Shown one piece after another: positions 17,665-25,621 of a DNA stretch of 64,000 nt (position 1 is the stretch's first letter; the number at the start of each line of letters is the position of its first letter). The notes under the pieces are model-generated. The model saw nothing but the letters and a program-made list of their open reading frames with translations, was not told where the DNA came from and ran no database searches. The stretch is from Streptomyces shenzhenensis (GTDB taxonomy: Bacteria > Actinomycetota > Actinomycetes > Streptomycetales > Streptomycetaceae): NCBI RefSeq assembly GCF_003688995.1, contig NZ_PENI01000036.1:1-64000 (forward strand), read 5' to 3'. The position numbers and the translations under genes were made by a program.

Positions 17665-19017
17665 TCAGTCGGTGGTGTACACGTGCATGCCGGGCACGTG
17701 CAGGGTGCCTCCGAACTGGGCGGCCTGGATCACCTTCACATGGGTGAAGTAGATCAGCGGGATGTTCAGCGGCGGCGGGCTGTCCGGGCTGAACGTCACC
17801 GGGATCAGACCGAAAAGGTTCCCGGAGATGCTCTCCGTGTACATCACCGTGTCGCCGTCGCGGATCGTGGACATCGAACCGGCCGCCGCCTGCACGTGGT
17901 AGGTCTTGCCGATCTGCTTGTCCTTGACCGTCTGGTGCAGGTCACCGATGTCGGTGCCGCCGGAGATGACGTACTTCAGCACCTTCTTGGTGGTCCCGTT
18001 GGCGCGCTTCACCTCGACGATGCCCTGGTAGTCGGCGTTCTTCAGCAGCAGCGAGCTGGCGTCCAGGTACCAGGGCTCGTCCGCCACCGGCGTCTTGTTG
18101 TCGACGCCGCTCATGTCGTCGGTGGCGACCGGGCAGTCGGCGGCGGAGGCGGAGGCGCTCGCCGAAGGGCTGGGCGAGGCGGTGGCCGACTCGGTCGGCT
18201 CCTGCGCCGCGCCCGTGGCGTCCTCGGCCGCCTCGGACGCCGTGTCGGTGGTGTCCTTGACGGTGTCCTCCACCGTCTTGGTGACCTTGTCCGCCGTGTC
18301 CTTGACGGCGTCGGTGGCGCTGCCGCCGGAGTCCTTCGCGTCCCCGGAGTCCTTGCTCGCCTCGGAGCCCGCCGCTGACGCCGACGCGGAGGGCGTGGGG
18401 CTCGCGCTCGCCGAGGAGTCGGCGCCCACGCCGGCCCCGGTGAAGATGCCGGTGATCGCGTCGCCGATGGCGTCCAGAAGGCTTCCGCCGCCCGACGACG
18501 CCGTCGGGCTGGGCGTGGTGGTCGTGGTGCCGGAGCCCGAGACGTCCGAACCGCTCGCCGAGGGCGCCGACTTGGACGCCGACGGGCTGGGCGTGGCCTT
18601 GTCGTCGGAACCTGAATCCGGCGAAGAGGCCTGGCCCGACGTGTCCTTGGCGCCGCCGGTGGCCTCGGTCGTCGCCGACGGGCTCGGCGTCTCCTGCTCC
18701 GCGGACTCGCTCGCGCTCGGCGAGCCGGAGGGCGACGGCGAGGCCGAGGTGTCCAGGGCCGCGACACAGTCCTTGTACTCGTCGGCCGTCAGGCTCTTCG
18801 ACGACGGCGGGGTGTCGTTGTTGTCGGCGAGGGCGAACGTGGACGTGAACCCCATACCCATGAGGACCGCCGTCGGCATCGCCACGGAGGCTATCGCCTT
18901 GCCCGCCGGCATGTGGAACCTGGTGAACAGCGGCTTCTTGGGTGCCGCGTGACGCGGCCCGGTTCTCACACGGGACGTCTCCACCTGAGTCCCGTGGGTC
19001 ACCTCGTCAGCCGGCAC
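17665..19017 (-). CDS. Secreted or membrane-anchored Ser/Asp/Pro-rich protein of the DUF6114/DUF6230 cluster
   Basis: A 450-residue protein of unknown function. A hydrophobic signal-like segment (AIASVAMPTAVLMGMGFTSTFALA) lies near residues 45-65. A low-complexity linker rich in Ser, Pro, Ala, Asp and Thr (about 85-295) follows. The last ~150 residues are an ordered conserved region (WYLDASSLLLKNADYQGIVEVKRANGTTKKVLKYVISGG, then HVKVIQAAQFGGTLHVPGMHVYTTD). The start is taken as GTG 19017 because GGGAGG lies 7 nt upstream; this overlaps the DUF6114 stop by 11 nt. The linker looks like a wall-spanning stalk, with the folded C-terminus displayed outside. Confidence 0.7.
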   Translation of the reverse strand: MPADEVTHGTQVETSRVRTGPRHAAPKKPLFTRFHMPAGKAIASVAMPTAVLMGMGFTSTFALADNNDTPPSSKSLTADEYKDCVAALDTSASPSPSGSPSASESAEQETPSPSATTEATGGAKDTSGQASSPDSGSDDKATPSPSASKSAPSASGSDVSGSGTTTTTPSPTASSGGGSLLDAIGDAITGIFTGAGVGADSSASASPTPSASASAAGSEASKDSGDAKDSGGSATDAVKDTADKVTKTVEDTVKDTTDTASEAAEDATGAAQEPTESATASPSPSASASASAADCPVATDDMSGVDNKTPVADEPWYLDASSLLLKNADYQGIVEVKRANGTTKKVLKYVISGGTDIGDLHQTVKDKQIGKTYHVQAAAGSMSTIRDGDTVMYTESISGNLFGLIPVTFSPDSPPPLNIPLIYFTHVKVIQAAQFGGTLHVPGMHVYTTD

Positions 19018-19555
19018 TGTGCCTCCCGTTCGCCCCGTTGCCCGGGCTCGTTCCTGACAGGTCGTTCGCCTCGTGCCCCGGGTCCGTGGCACCGCCGGGA
19101 GCGGCCTCGGGGGAGCCCCCCGCGCCCGTGCCGCCGGACTGCGCCGGCTGCGGCGCCGACGGCACTCCCGGCACCCACGACACGGCCATCGCCCCGCCGA
19201 TCAGCGCGAGCAGGAACCCGATGACGAAACCGCCGAAGTTGGACACGGGGATGGACACCAGCGCCAGCAGGATCGCGGCGACCCCCGCGAAGGTCCGCAC
19301 GTGCTGCTGGAACCAGAGGCTGATGCCGAGGATGACGAGCAGCACCCCGATGATCAGGGACCCGGCTCCCGCGGTCGTGGCCATCGCCAGGGTCAGATGC
19401 CCGAGCTGGAGATGCGCGTACGGGAAGTACATGATCGGAAAGCCGCCGAGCAGGACGAACAGGCCCGCCCAGAACGGACGGCTTCCCCGCCAGGCGCGGA
19501 ACTGCAACCTCCGGCGATGGAACTGACCGGTAACGGCAGGAGTCTCGGCGCTCAT
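19007..19555 (-). CDS. DUF6114 membrane protein
   Basis: A 182-residue protein with four predicted transmembrane helices (PFWAGLFVLLGGFPIMYFPY; LAMATTAGAGSLIIGVLLVILGISLWF; FAGVAAILLALVSIPVSNFGGFVIGFLLALIGGAMAVSWVP) and a Gly/Pro/Ser-rich C-terminal tail of about 45 residues. This is the Streptomyces DUF6114 type. It always appears to me beside a DUF6230 gene, as here, and is coupled to the next gene by overlap. Function unknown. Confidence 0.8.
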   Translation of the reverse strand: MSAETPAVTGQFHRRRLQFRAWRGSRPFWAGLFVLLGGFPIMYFPYAHLQLGHLTLAMATTAGAGSLIIGVLLVILGISLWFQQHVRTFAGVAAILLALVSIPVSNFGGFVIGFLLALIGGAMAVSWVPGVPSAPQPAQSGGTGAGGSPEAAPGGATDPGHEANDLSGTSPGNGANGRHSAG

Positions 19556-19628
19556 GGAAAACAGCTCCCTGGTACGGCATTGCTGTGGTGGTGATGTGCG
19601 CCGCGCGTGAAGACGCGGCCGGAGTGTG

Positions 19629-19663
19629 GACGGGCGGGGGCGCCATCGGCTCCCCCGCCCGTC
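19629..19663 (-). terminator. 12-bp intercistronic hairpin between the DUF6230 and DUF6114 genes
   Basis: GACGGGCGGGGG (19629-19640) pairs perfectly with CCCCCGCCCGTC (19652-19663), beginning 10 nt after the DUF6230 stop codon. It is strong enough to terminate or to stabilise the upstream mRNA, so the first gene may be made in excess over the next two. Confidence 0.65.
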
Positions 19664-19672
19664 AGTGAGTGC

Positions 19673-20332
19673 CTAGTAGCACTCCGCGCCGCTCGTCGAC
19701 AGCGACATGTTCAGACCGCTGAGCTTGAAGGTTCCGGCGGTGGTCGCCCACGCCGTCTGCTTCACGTCGTTCAGCGTGGCCTTGGTGGCCTGTTGCGCGA
19801 AGCCGTACGGGTTGGCCTGCTCGCCCCCGCCCTTCATGCCGGGACCCTTGCCGCCCTTGCCGTTGCCGGCGGCGGTGTCGCCGGCTGCCACACCGATGTC
19901 GATGTTCTCGAAGGTCGCATCGGCCTTGAGATCGGCGATGTCGATGTAGATCCGGTCGGCCTGGACCGCGTCATGGCCGGCCCCACCGGCCCGCAGAATG
20001 AGGCTGACCTTGCCGAAGAACGGGACATTCGGGGTGACCACGGACTGGCAAAGGTTCGTGATCTCGGCGTGCTGGAACGACGAGACGGCCACTGGATGGG
20101 CGGTCTTCTCGCCGTCCAGGGTGTAGCCGCTGTCGATGGCACCGTACTGCGCGAAGCCGTCACCTACGAGCTTGTCGGCACGTACCTTGAACGACTGGCC
20201 GGAGACGCTGAACGACGCGGCGAGAGCGCCCTGCGCAAGGGCGACACCTATACAAGCCGTGGCGGCGACGCTGGGCACCATGACCACAGCGAACCGCTTC
20301 CATCTGGTCCCGCCACGCACCTGGGACTCCAT
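19673..20332 (-). CDS. DUF6230 family secreted protein
   Basis: A 219-residue exported protein. The N-terminus (RGGTRWKRFAVVMVPSVAATACIGVALAQGALAA) is a signal peptide or anchor. The mature part contains repeated beta-like segments (FSVSGQSFKVRADKLVGDGFAQYGAID; FGKVSLILRAG; IYIDIADLKADATFENIDIGVAAGD; FKLSGLNMSLSTSGAECY). The start is ATG 20332, with AAGGAGGAAAT directly upstream rather than the ATG eight codons earlier. Older annotations call such proteins cholesterol esterases; I see no Ser-hydrolase motif to support that. It leads the three-gene DUF6230-DUF6114-Ser-rich unit. Confidence 0.8.
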   Translation of the reverse strand: MESQVRGGTRWKRFAVVMVPSVAATACIGVALAQGALAASFSVSGQSFKVRADKLVGDGFAQYGAIDSGYTLDGEKTAHPVAVSSFQHAEITNLCQSVVTPNVPFFGKVSLILRAGGAGHDAVQADRIYIDIADLKADATFENIDIGVAAGDTAAGNGKGGKGPGMKGGGEQANPYGFAQQATKATLNDVKQTAWATTAGTFKLSGLNMSLSTSGAECY

Positions 20333-20919
20333 ATTTCCTCCTTCTCGGACGTACATCTCCTGGCCCGGACTCGCCCCAGTCGGCGGCTCAGCCGGGCAGG
20401 GATGGGAGAAGTGCTACGTCCTCGGACAGGAGAACGCCCGCGCTCGGGGACACGAACCGCGCCCGAAATCACCGGCGATCACCCCCGAGCGACAGCCACT
20501 GGTCGCGCCTGACACGCATCACGCACAACCTTGCCGGACAGGCTTCGCCGGTCTGGCGAAGACCCCCCTGCCCTAGAGCCGGCCCCACTGCCGCCGGCTC
20601 TGCTCGGTGGGGACCCAGATGGTCCCGTGCACCCGATTGGCTGTCGGGGTACGGGAATGGACCGAGCGTCGCCGATCGTGGTGCATTCTCGCCGCCCGCA
20701 CAAGGGGGTTCGTTACTGGCTAGTAACGACCGGATAACCGAAGCACGACCCAGCGATCTCGGAGCGCGACGCTCGGCGACATCAAGGGGCAGAACAAAAC
20801 CGTTGACCTCCGGGCGGAACAGGACAGACCAACTGCCTCGATTTACTCCGAGTAACAGCGGCCGCGATTACCAAGATTTGGTAAAGCGCGGCCGCCTGAC
20901 GCCTCGTCGGCAAATCCTT
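20333..20919. promoter_or_regulatory. Long non-coding region with three palindromes
   Basis: I find no convincing gene in this 590-bp stretch. It holds GTTACTGGCTAGTAAC (20712-20727), TTACTCCGAGTAA (20843-20855) and TTACCAAGATTTGGTAA (20868-20884). The third is flanked by complementary GCGGCCGCG/CGCGGCCGC arms, giving an imperfect stem of about 38 nt. The first two share TTACT and AGTAAC half-sites, 130 bp apart, so they may bind one regulator. The only gene they could control on either side is the DUF6230 gene, about 380-520 bp away on the minus strand. Confidence 0.5.
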
Positions 20920-20944
20920 CACTCGGGCATCACATGCCCGAGTG
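20920..20944 (-). terminator. Hairpin after the thioredoxin-TPR gene
   Basis: CACTCGGGCAT (20920-20930) pairs perfectly with ATGCCCGAGTG (20934-20944) around a 3-nt loop, about 47 nt after the stop codon. Confidence 0.7.
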
Positions 20945-20991
20945 TTTAGCAACTGGTCAGAACGGGGCCCGCGCCCCGCTCGGGGTTCCGC

Positions 20992-21972
20992 TCAGAACAG
21001 CGCGCGAGCGAGCGCCCTGCGCGCACCGACGACCCGCGGGTCGTCGGCCCCGACCACCTCGAACAGCTCCAGCAGCCGGCGCCGTACGGCGTCCCGGTCG
21101 TCACCCGCCGTGCGCTGCACGGTCTCGATGAGCCGCCCGAAGGCGTCCTCGACATGCCCGCCGACCAGATCCAGGTCGGCCGCGGTGATCTGCGCCTGTA
21201 CGTCACGGGGCTTCTCGGCGGCCTCCTTGCGCACCTGCTGCGGATCGGCGTCCTGCACCCGCTGGAGCAACTCGGCCTGGGCGAGGCCCAGTTTCGCCTC
21301 GGTGTTGCCCGGGTCGTCGCTCAGCACGTTCTGGTACGCGCGGATCGCCCCGCCCAGATCGCCCGCGTCCAACGCCTGCACGGCGGCCTCCAGCAGCGCG
21401 TCGTACGGGCCGGCCGGCACCGGGGCCGCGACCGCCGTGGCCGCCCCGCCCGGTTCGGCGTCCGGGTCGACGGTCAGGCCGGTCAGCCCGAAGCGCTCCT
21501 CGGCGACCTGGATCAACTGGTCGAGGGTCTGCCGGATCTGCTGCTCCCCGGCGGCCCCCTGGAAGAGGGGCAGCGCCTGCCCCGCGACGACGGCGAAGAC
21601 CGCCGGGATCCCCTGGATCCCGAACTGCTGCATCAGCATCTGGTTCGCGTCGACATCGATCTTGGCGAGCAGGAAGCGCCCGTTGTACTCGACGGCCAGC
21701 CGCTCCAGGACCGGGCTCAACTGCTTGCAGGGCTGACACCACTCGGCCCAGAAGTCGATGACGACCGGTACCTCGGCCGAGCGTTGCAGGACATCGTGCT
21801 CGAAGCCCGCCTCATCGACGTCGATGACGAGATCGGCCGGGGAGACGGCCCCCGCTCCGCCCTGTCGGGCGGTCTCGGCGCGCGTCTGCTCCGCCTTGGC
21901 CTTGGCCTCCTGGGCCGCCTTCACCGCGGCGAGGTCGACGACGCCGCTCATGGACATGTTCCGTGGCTGCAT
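20992..21972 (-). CDS. Thioredoxin-TPR co-chaperone (CnoX/YbbN-like)
   Basis: A 326-residue cytoplasmic protein. The thioredoxin domain (about 50-155) keeps both redox cysteines (FWAEWCQPCKQLSP, C79 and C82). The C-terminal ~150 residues form tetratricopeptide-like helices (DALLEAAVQALDAGDLGGAIRAYQNVLSDDPGNTEAKLGLAQAELL) as in YbbN/CnoX. In E. coli this family holds oxidised clients for GroEL and DnaK. A charged N-terminal segment (AKAKAEQTRAETARQ) is an Actinobacteria-type addition. The start is ATG 21972, with GGAGG 9 nt upstream. The CQPC motif means redox activity is likely retained, unlike E. coli YbbN (SQHC). Confidence 0.85.
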   Translation of the reverse strand: MQPRNMSMSGVVDLAAVKAAQEAKAKAEQTRAETARQGGAGAVSPADLVIDVDEAGFEHDVLQRSAEVPVVIDFWAEWCQPCKQLSPVLERLAVEYNGRFLLAKIDVDANQMLMQQFGIQGIPAVFAVVAGQALPLFQGAAGEQQIRQTLDQLIQVAEERFGLTGLTVDPDAEPGGAATAVAAPVPAGPYDALLEAAVQALDAGDLGGAIRAYQNVLSDDPGNTEAKLGLAQAELLQRVQDADPQQVRKEAAEKPRDVQAQITAADLDLVGGHVEDAFGRLIETVQRTAGDDRDAVRRRLLELFEVVGADDPRVVGARRALARALF

Positions 21973-22093
21973 GCGTCTATCCTCCCCCGATCCCGCGCCT
22001 GTGTGAAAAGTGGTGTGGAAGCGCGCCGGGTCCCCGCCCACGCACCTGGTCGTGCCTCGCGTACGCATTCGCCCGCACACGTCCCGCACGGGC

Positions 22094-22116
22094 TTACGCT
22101 ACGACTCGTAGCGTAA
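22094..22116. promoter_or_regulatory. 23-bp perfect palindrome, likely TetR operator
   Basis: TTACGCTACGA (22094-22104) and TCGTAGCGTAA (22106-22116) are perfect inverted repeats around one C. The site lies in the divergent gap between the thioredoxin-TPR gene and tetR. On the minus strand it contains TAGCGT, which could be the -10 box of the thioredoxin-TPR gene. It is the obvious operator candidate for the adjacent TetR protein. Confidence 0.65.
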
Positions 22117-22195
22117 TACGAATCCCGGCCCCGTGACAGCCCCTCCCGGTGATCTCCCTCACGGCCGCACGGAATCCGCCGGTTATGGTCGGGGG

Positions 22196-22819
22196 ATGCA
22201 GAGCCGCACCCCCGCCCCCCGTGCGGGCCGCCCACGCAGTGCCGCCGCGGACGCCGCGATCCTGGCCGCGACCCGGCAGGCGCTGGTCGAACTGGGCTGG
22301 TCGAAGCTCACGTTGTCGGACGTGGCGACACGGGCCGGGGTGGCGAAGACGACGCTCTACCGCCGCTGGGCGGGCAAGAACGAACTCGTCGTGGACGCGG
22401 TGGCCGAGCTCTTCGACGAACTGGAACTGACCGACCACGGCAGCCTCGCCGCCGACATCGAGGGCGTGGTCCTCCAGTTCGCGGCGATCCTGGCCCGCCC
22501 CGAGGCGCGCAGCGGCCTGATGGCGGTGCTCGCTGAGTCCACCCGGGACGACGCGCTGCGCGAGCGCATCCGCGAGTCGATCGTCGACCGGCAGAAGCGC
22601 CTGGTGCTCCAGGGCCGGGCCCGGGCACAGCGACGCGGCGAGCTGCCCGCGCAGGCGGATCCCGCGGAGGCGGCCCGCACGGTCGACCTGATCTTCGACG
22701 TGGTCGCGGGCGCGGTGGTGCACCGCACCCTGGTCAGCGCGGAGCCCGTCGACCCCGACTGGGTGCGCGGCTTCACCCAAGTCCTGCTGCACGGCCTGTC
22801 GGCGGCCGAGGCACCCTGA
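22196..22819 (+). CDS. TetR-family regulator
   Basis: A 207-residue repressor with an N-terminal TetR helix-turn-helix (AILAATRQALVELGWSKLTLSDVATRAGVAKTTLYRRWAGKNELVVDAV) and a helical C-terminal ligand domain. The start is ATG 22196. TATGGT (22184-22189) lies exactly 6 nt upstream and no true ribosome site is present, so a leaderless mRNA is likely. The ligand is unknown. Convergent icmA ends 18 bp away. The palindrome at 22094-22116 suggests control of itself or of the divergent thioredoxin-TPR gene. Confidence 0.9.
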   Translation: MQSRTPAPRAGRPRSAAADAAILAATRQALVELGWSKLTLSDVATRAGVAKTTLYRRWAGKNELVVDAVAELFDELELTDHGSLAADIEGVVLQFAAILARPEARSGLMAVLAESTRDDALRERIRESIVDRQKRLVLQGRARAQRRGELPAQADPAEAARTVDLIFDVVAGAVVHRTLVSAEPVDPDWVRGFTQVLLHGLSAAEAP

Positions 22820-22836
22820 AGCCCGGAACCGCCTCC

Positions 22837-24537
22837 TCAGAACCCCGCCGGCTCCGTGTACACCCCCCACTCGTCGCGGAGTACGCCGCAGATCTCACCG
22901 AGGGTCGCCTCCGCGCGTACCGCGTCCAGCATCGGCTCGATCATGTTGGCCCCGGACCGCGCGGCACCGATCATCGCGTCCAGCGCGGAGCGCACCACCG
23001 CCTCGTCCCGCGCGGCCCTGCGGGCGCCGAGCACCCGGACCTGCTCCCGCTCCACCTCGTGGCTGACCCGCAGGATCTCCAGGTCCCCGGTCACCGAGCC
23101 GGTGTGGACGTTGACGCCCACGACCTTCTTGTCGCCCTTCTCCAGGGACTGCTGGTAGCGGAACGCGGACTCCGCGATCTCCCCGGTGAACCAGCCGTCC
23201 TCGATGCCGCGCAGGATCCCGGAGGTGACGGGACCGATCGGGTGGCGCCCGTCGGGGTGCGCCCTGAGCCCCCGCTCCTTGATCCGGTCGAAGATCCGCT
23301 CCGCGTCGGCCTCGATCCGGTCCGTCAGCTGCTCCACGTACCACGAACCGCCCAGCGGGTCGGCCACATTGGCGACGCCGGTCTCCTCCATGAGCACCTG
23401 CTGGGTGCGCAGCGCAATCTCGGCGGCCTGCTCGCTCGGCAGCGCGAGCGTCTCGTCCAGCGCGTTGGTGTGCAGCGAGTTGGTCCCGCCGAGCACGGCG
23501 GCCAGCGCCTCCACGGCCGTGCGCACCACGTTGTTGTACGGCTGCTGGGCGGTCAGCGACACCCCGGCGGTCTGTGTGTGGAACCGCAGCCACTGGGCCT
23601 TCTCGCTCCGCGCCCCGTACTCGTCGCGCAGCCACCTGGCCCAGATCCGGCGCGCCGCGCGGAACTTGGCGATCTCCTCGAAGAAGTCGACGTGCGCGTC
23701 GAAGAAGAAGGACAGGCCCGGCGCGAACACCTCCACGTCGAGCCCGCGCGACAGCCCCAGCTCCACGTACCCGAACCCGTCCGCCAGCGTGTACGCCAGC
23801 TCCTGGGCGGCCGTCGCCCCGGCCTCGCGGATGTGGTAGCCGGAGACGGACAGCGGCTTGTAGGCGGGGATGCCGGCCGCGCAGTGCTCCATCAGGTCGC
23901 CGATCAGCCGCAGATGGGGCTCCGGCTGGAAGAGCCACTCCTTCTGGGCGATGTACTCCTTGAAGATGTCGGTCTGGAGCGTGCCGTTGAGGACGCCCGG
24001 GTCGACGCCCTGCCGCTCGGCCGCGACCAGGTACATGCAGAAGACGGGGACGGCGGGGCCGCTGATCGTCATCGAGGTCGTGACGCCGCCCAGCGGGATG
24101 TCCTTGAACAGGACCTCCATGTCCGCCGCCGAGTCGATGGCCACCCCGCAGTGGCCGACCTCGCCCAGCGAGCGCGGGTCGTCGGAGTCGCGCCCCATCA
24201 GCGTCGGCATGTCGAAGGCGACCGAGAGTCCGCCGCCGCCCGCGGCGAGGATCATCTTGTACCGCTCGTTGGTCTGCTCGGCGTTCCCGAACCCGGCGAA
24301 CTGGCGGATCGTCCAGGTACGACCCCGGTAGCCGGTCGGGTACAGACCGCGGGTGAACGGGTACTCCCCCGGCCAGCCGATCCGCTCGAATCCCTCGTAC
24401 GTGTCACCGGGTCGCGGCCCGTACACCGGCTCCACGGGATCGCCGGAGAGCGTGGTGAAGTCAGCGTCGCGCTTGCGCGCGGCGTCGTAGCGGGCCTGCC
24501 AGCGGCTGCGGCCCTCCTCGATGGCGTGAGCGTCCAT
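22837..24537 (-). CDS. icmA: Isobutyryl-CoA mutase large subunit
   Basis: A 566-residue B12-dependent mutase subunit with the substrate barrel but no C-terminal cobalamin-binding domain, matching IcmA length. It interconverts isobutyryl-CoA and n-butyryl-CoA together with a separate small B12-binding subunit not encoded here. Diagnostic residues are Phe80 (TIRQF) and Gln198 (EYIAQKE). Methylmalonyl-CoA mutases have Tyr and Arg at these places, so this is an ICM. The start ATG at 24537 follows GAGGG. It provides butyryl-CoA from valine breakdown, for fatty acid and polyketide precursors. A near-perfect palindrome lies immediately upstream. Confidence 0.93.
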   Translation of the reverse strand: MDAHAIEEGRSRWQARYDAARKRDADFTTLSGDPVEPVYGPRPGDTYEGFERIGWPGEYPFTRGLYPTGYRGRTWTIRQFAGFGNAEQTNERYKMILAAGGGGLSVAFDMPTLMGRDSDDPRSLGEVGHCGVAIDSAADMEVLFKDIPLGGVTTSMTISGPAVPVFCMYLVAAERQGVDPGVLNGTLQTDIFKEYIAQKEWLFQPEPHLRLIGDLMEHCAAGIPAYKPLSVSGYHIREAGATAAQELAYTLADGFGYVELGLSRGLDVEVFAPGLSFFFDAHVDFFEEIAKFRAARRIWARWLRDEYGARSEKAQWLRFHTQTAGVSLTAQQPYNNVVRTAVEALAAVLGGTNSLHTNALDETLALPSEQAAEIALRTQQVLMEETGVANVADPLGGSWYVEQLTDRIEADAERIFDRIKERGLRAHPDGRHPIGPVTSGILRGIEDGWFTGEIAESAFRYQQSLEKGDKKVVGVNVHTGSVTGDLEILRVSHEVEREQVRVLGARRAARDEAVVRSALDAMIGAARSGANMIEPMLDAVRAEATLGEICGVLRDEWGVYTEPAGF

Positions 24538-24545
24538 ACCCTCGA

Positions 24546-24569
24546 ATTTACTAGGACGTCCAAGTAAAT
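24546..24569 (-). promoter_or_regulatory. 24-bp palindromic operator candidate at the icmA promoter
   Basis: ATTTACT and AGTAAAT arms flank a GGACGTCC core (24546-24569), with one mismatched pair over 24 bp. It ends 9 nt before the icmA start codon and would cover the -10 region, so binding should block icmA transcription. Confidence 0.6.
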
Positions 24570-24580
24570 GTCGATGGCAG

Positions 24581-24607
24581 ACCGCCGTGCATCGCTCGCA
24601 CGGCGGT
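24581..24607 (-). terminator. Hairpin after the DUF3817 gene
   Basis: ACCGCCGTGC (24581-24590) pairs perfectly with GCACGGCGGT (24598-24607). It separates the upstream DUF3817 transcript from the icmA promoter. Confidence 0.7.
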
Positions 24608-24612
24608 GTGAC

Positions 24613-24951
24613 CTACGCCTTGGCGACAGCCGGGGCCTGGTCGGCGACCTTGGCCGCCAGCTCGTGGCTGATCTTCCGTTCGACGATGAAGGCGGCCGTC
24701 GGGACCGTCCCCGCGAGCAGCACCCACAACTGCTTGCCGACCGGCCACTTCGCCTTGGAGCCCAGGTCGAAGGCGAAGACCAGGTAGACCACGTACAGCC
24801 AGCCGTGCGCGATGGCGACGACCCGGGTGAAGTCCGCGGCGCCGTCGATGCTCAGGAGGTACTTCGCGATCATGCCGAGACACAGCAGGACCAGGAGCAC
24901 ACCGGTGACGTAGGCCATGACGCGATAGCGGGTCAGCACGCTTGGTTTCAT
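24613..24951 (-). CDS. DUF3817 integral membrane protein
   Basis: A 112-residue protein with three predicted helices (VMAYVTGVLLVLLCLGMIAKYLL; HGWLYVVYLVFAFDLG; LWVLLAGTVPTAAFIVERK). The conserved HGWLYVVY and PTAAFIVERK motifs mark DUF3817. A -10-like TACGCT (24959-24964) lies 7 nt before the ATG, suggesting a leaderless mRNA. A second DUF3817 gene lies at 29849-30193. Function unknown. Confidence 0.85.
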   Translation of the reverse strand: MKPSVLTRYRVMAYVTGVLLVLLCLGMIAKYLLSIDGAADFTRVVAIAHGWLYVVYLVFAFDLGSKAKWPVGKQLWVLLAGTVPTAAFIVERKISHELAAKVADQAPAVAKA

Positions 24952-25079
24952 GGATCCGAGCGTAACTGCCCGCAAATCCCCCGCTCCGGCGGGGACCTCC
25001 CCGCCGTCGGCTGTTGACGTCCGAGCACGCTCGGGCCGCCTGCGCCGCTGCGCGGAGCTGCGGGCCGGCCCGCAGAGAC

Positions 25080-25589
25080 CTACTCGTCCTCGAAGTCCCG
25101 CGCGGCGACGCGCAGCGGCCGCAGCATCGCGAAGATCTCCGCGCACTCCTCCGCGTCGTACACCCCGAGCCCGAAGTCCATGGCCATCAGGTCCCGGGTG
25201 GCGGCCTCGACGACCTCCCGGCCCTTGTCGGTGATCACGGCGAGCGTGCCGCGCCCGTCGTTCGGGTTGGGCCGCCGGTCCACCAGGCCCGACCGCACCA
25301 GCCGGTCGACGGTGTTCGTCACCGACGTGGGATGCACCATCAACCGCTCGCCGATCTTCGACATGGGCAGCTCGCCCGCCTTGGAGAAGGTGAGCAGCAC
25401 CAGCGCCTCGTAGCGTGCGAACGTCAGCCCGTACGGCTTCACCACCGCGTCGACCTCGCCGAGCAGGATCTGGTGCGCCCGCATGATCGAGGTGATCGCG
25501 GACATCGACGGCACGTTCCCCCACCGCTGCTTCCACAGGTCGTCGGCGCGGGCGATGGGGTCGAAGGGGAGGCTGAGTGGCTTGGACAC
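25080..25589 (-). CDS. MarR-family regulator
   Basis: A 169-residue winged-helix regulator. The DNA-binding core is ALVLLTFSKAGELPMSKIGERLMVHPTSVTNTVDRLVRSGLVDRRPNPNDGRGTLAVITDKG, with the D-x-R wing motif. The start is GTG 25589; TAAGGT (25597-25602) lies 7 nt upstream, so the mRNA is probably leaderless. The gap to the DUF3817 gene (128 bp) has GC-rich inverted repeats. Its targets are unknown; the icmA palindrome 1 kb away is one candidate. Confidence 0.9.
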   Translation of the reverse strand: MSKPLSLPFDPIARADDLWKQRWGNVPSMSAITSIMRAHQILLGEVDAVVKPYGLTFARYEALVLLTFSKAGELPMSKIGERLMVHPTSVTNTVDRLVRSGLVDRRPNPNDGRGTLAVITDKGREVVEAATRDLMAMDFGLGVYDAEECAEIFAMLRPLRVAARDFEDE

Positions 25590-25621
25590 GCCCTTGACCT
25601 TACCGGCCGGTCACATGCCGG

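Noticed and set aside
18085..18960. Plus-strand ORF of 285 codons opposite the Ser-rich gene
   Set aside because: It mirrors the Ser/Pro/Ala linker as Ala/Glu/Gly shadow; the minus frame has a ribosome site, signal segment and folded C-terminus.
20479..20703. 74-codon minus-strand ORF in the long gap after the DUF6230 gene
   Set aside because: No ribosome site, Arg/Gly/Ser-rich, and overlapped by equally poor frames on the other strand.
24538..24560. B12 riboswitch ahead of icmA or the adenosyltransferase gene
   Set aside because: No B12-box-like conserved core is seen, and the leaders are too short (under about 20 nt) to hold one.
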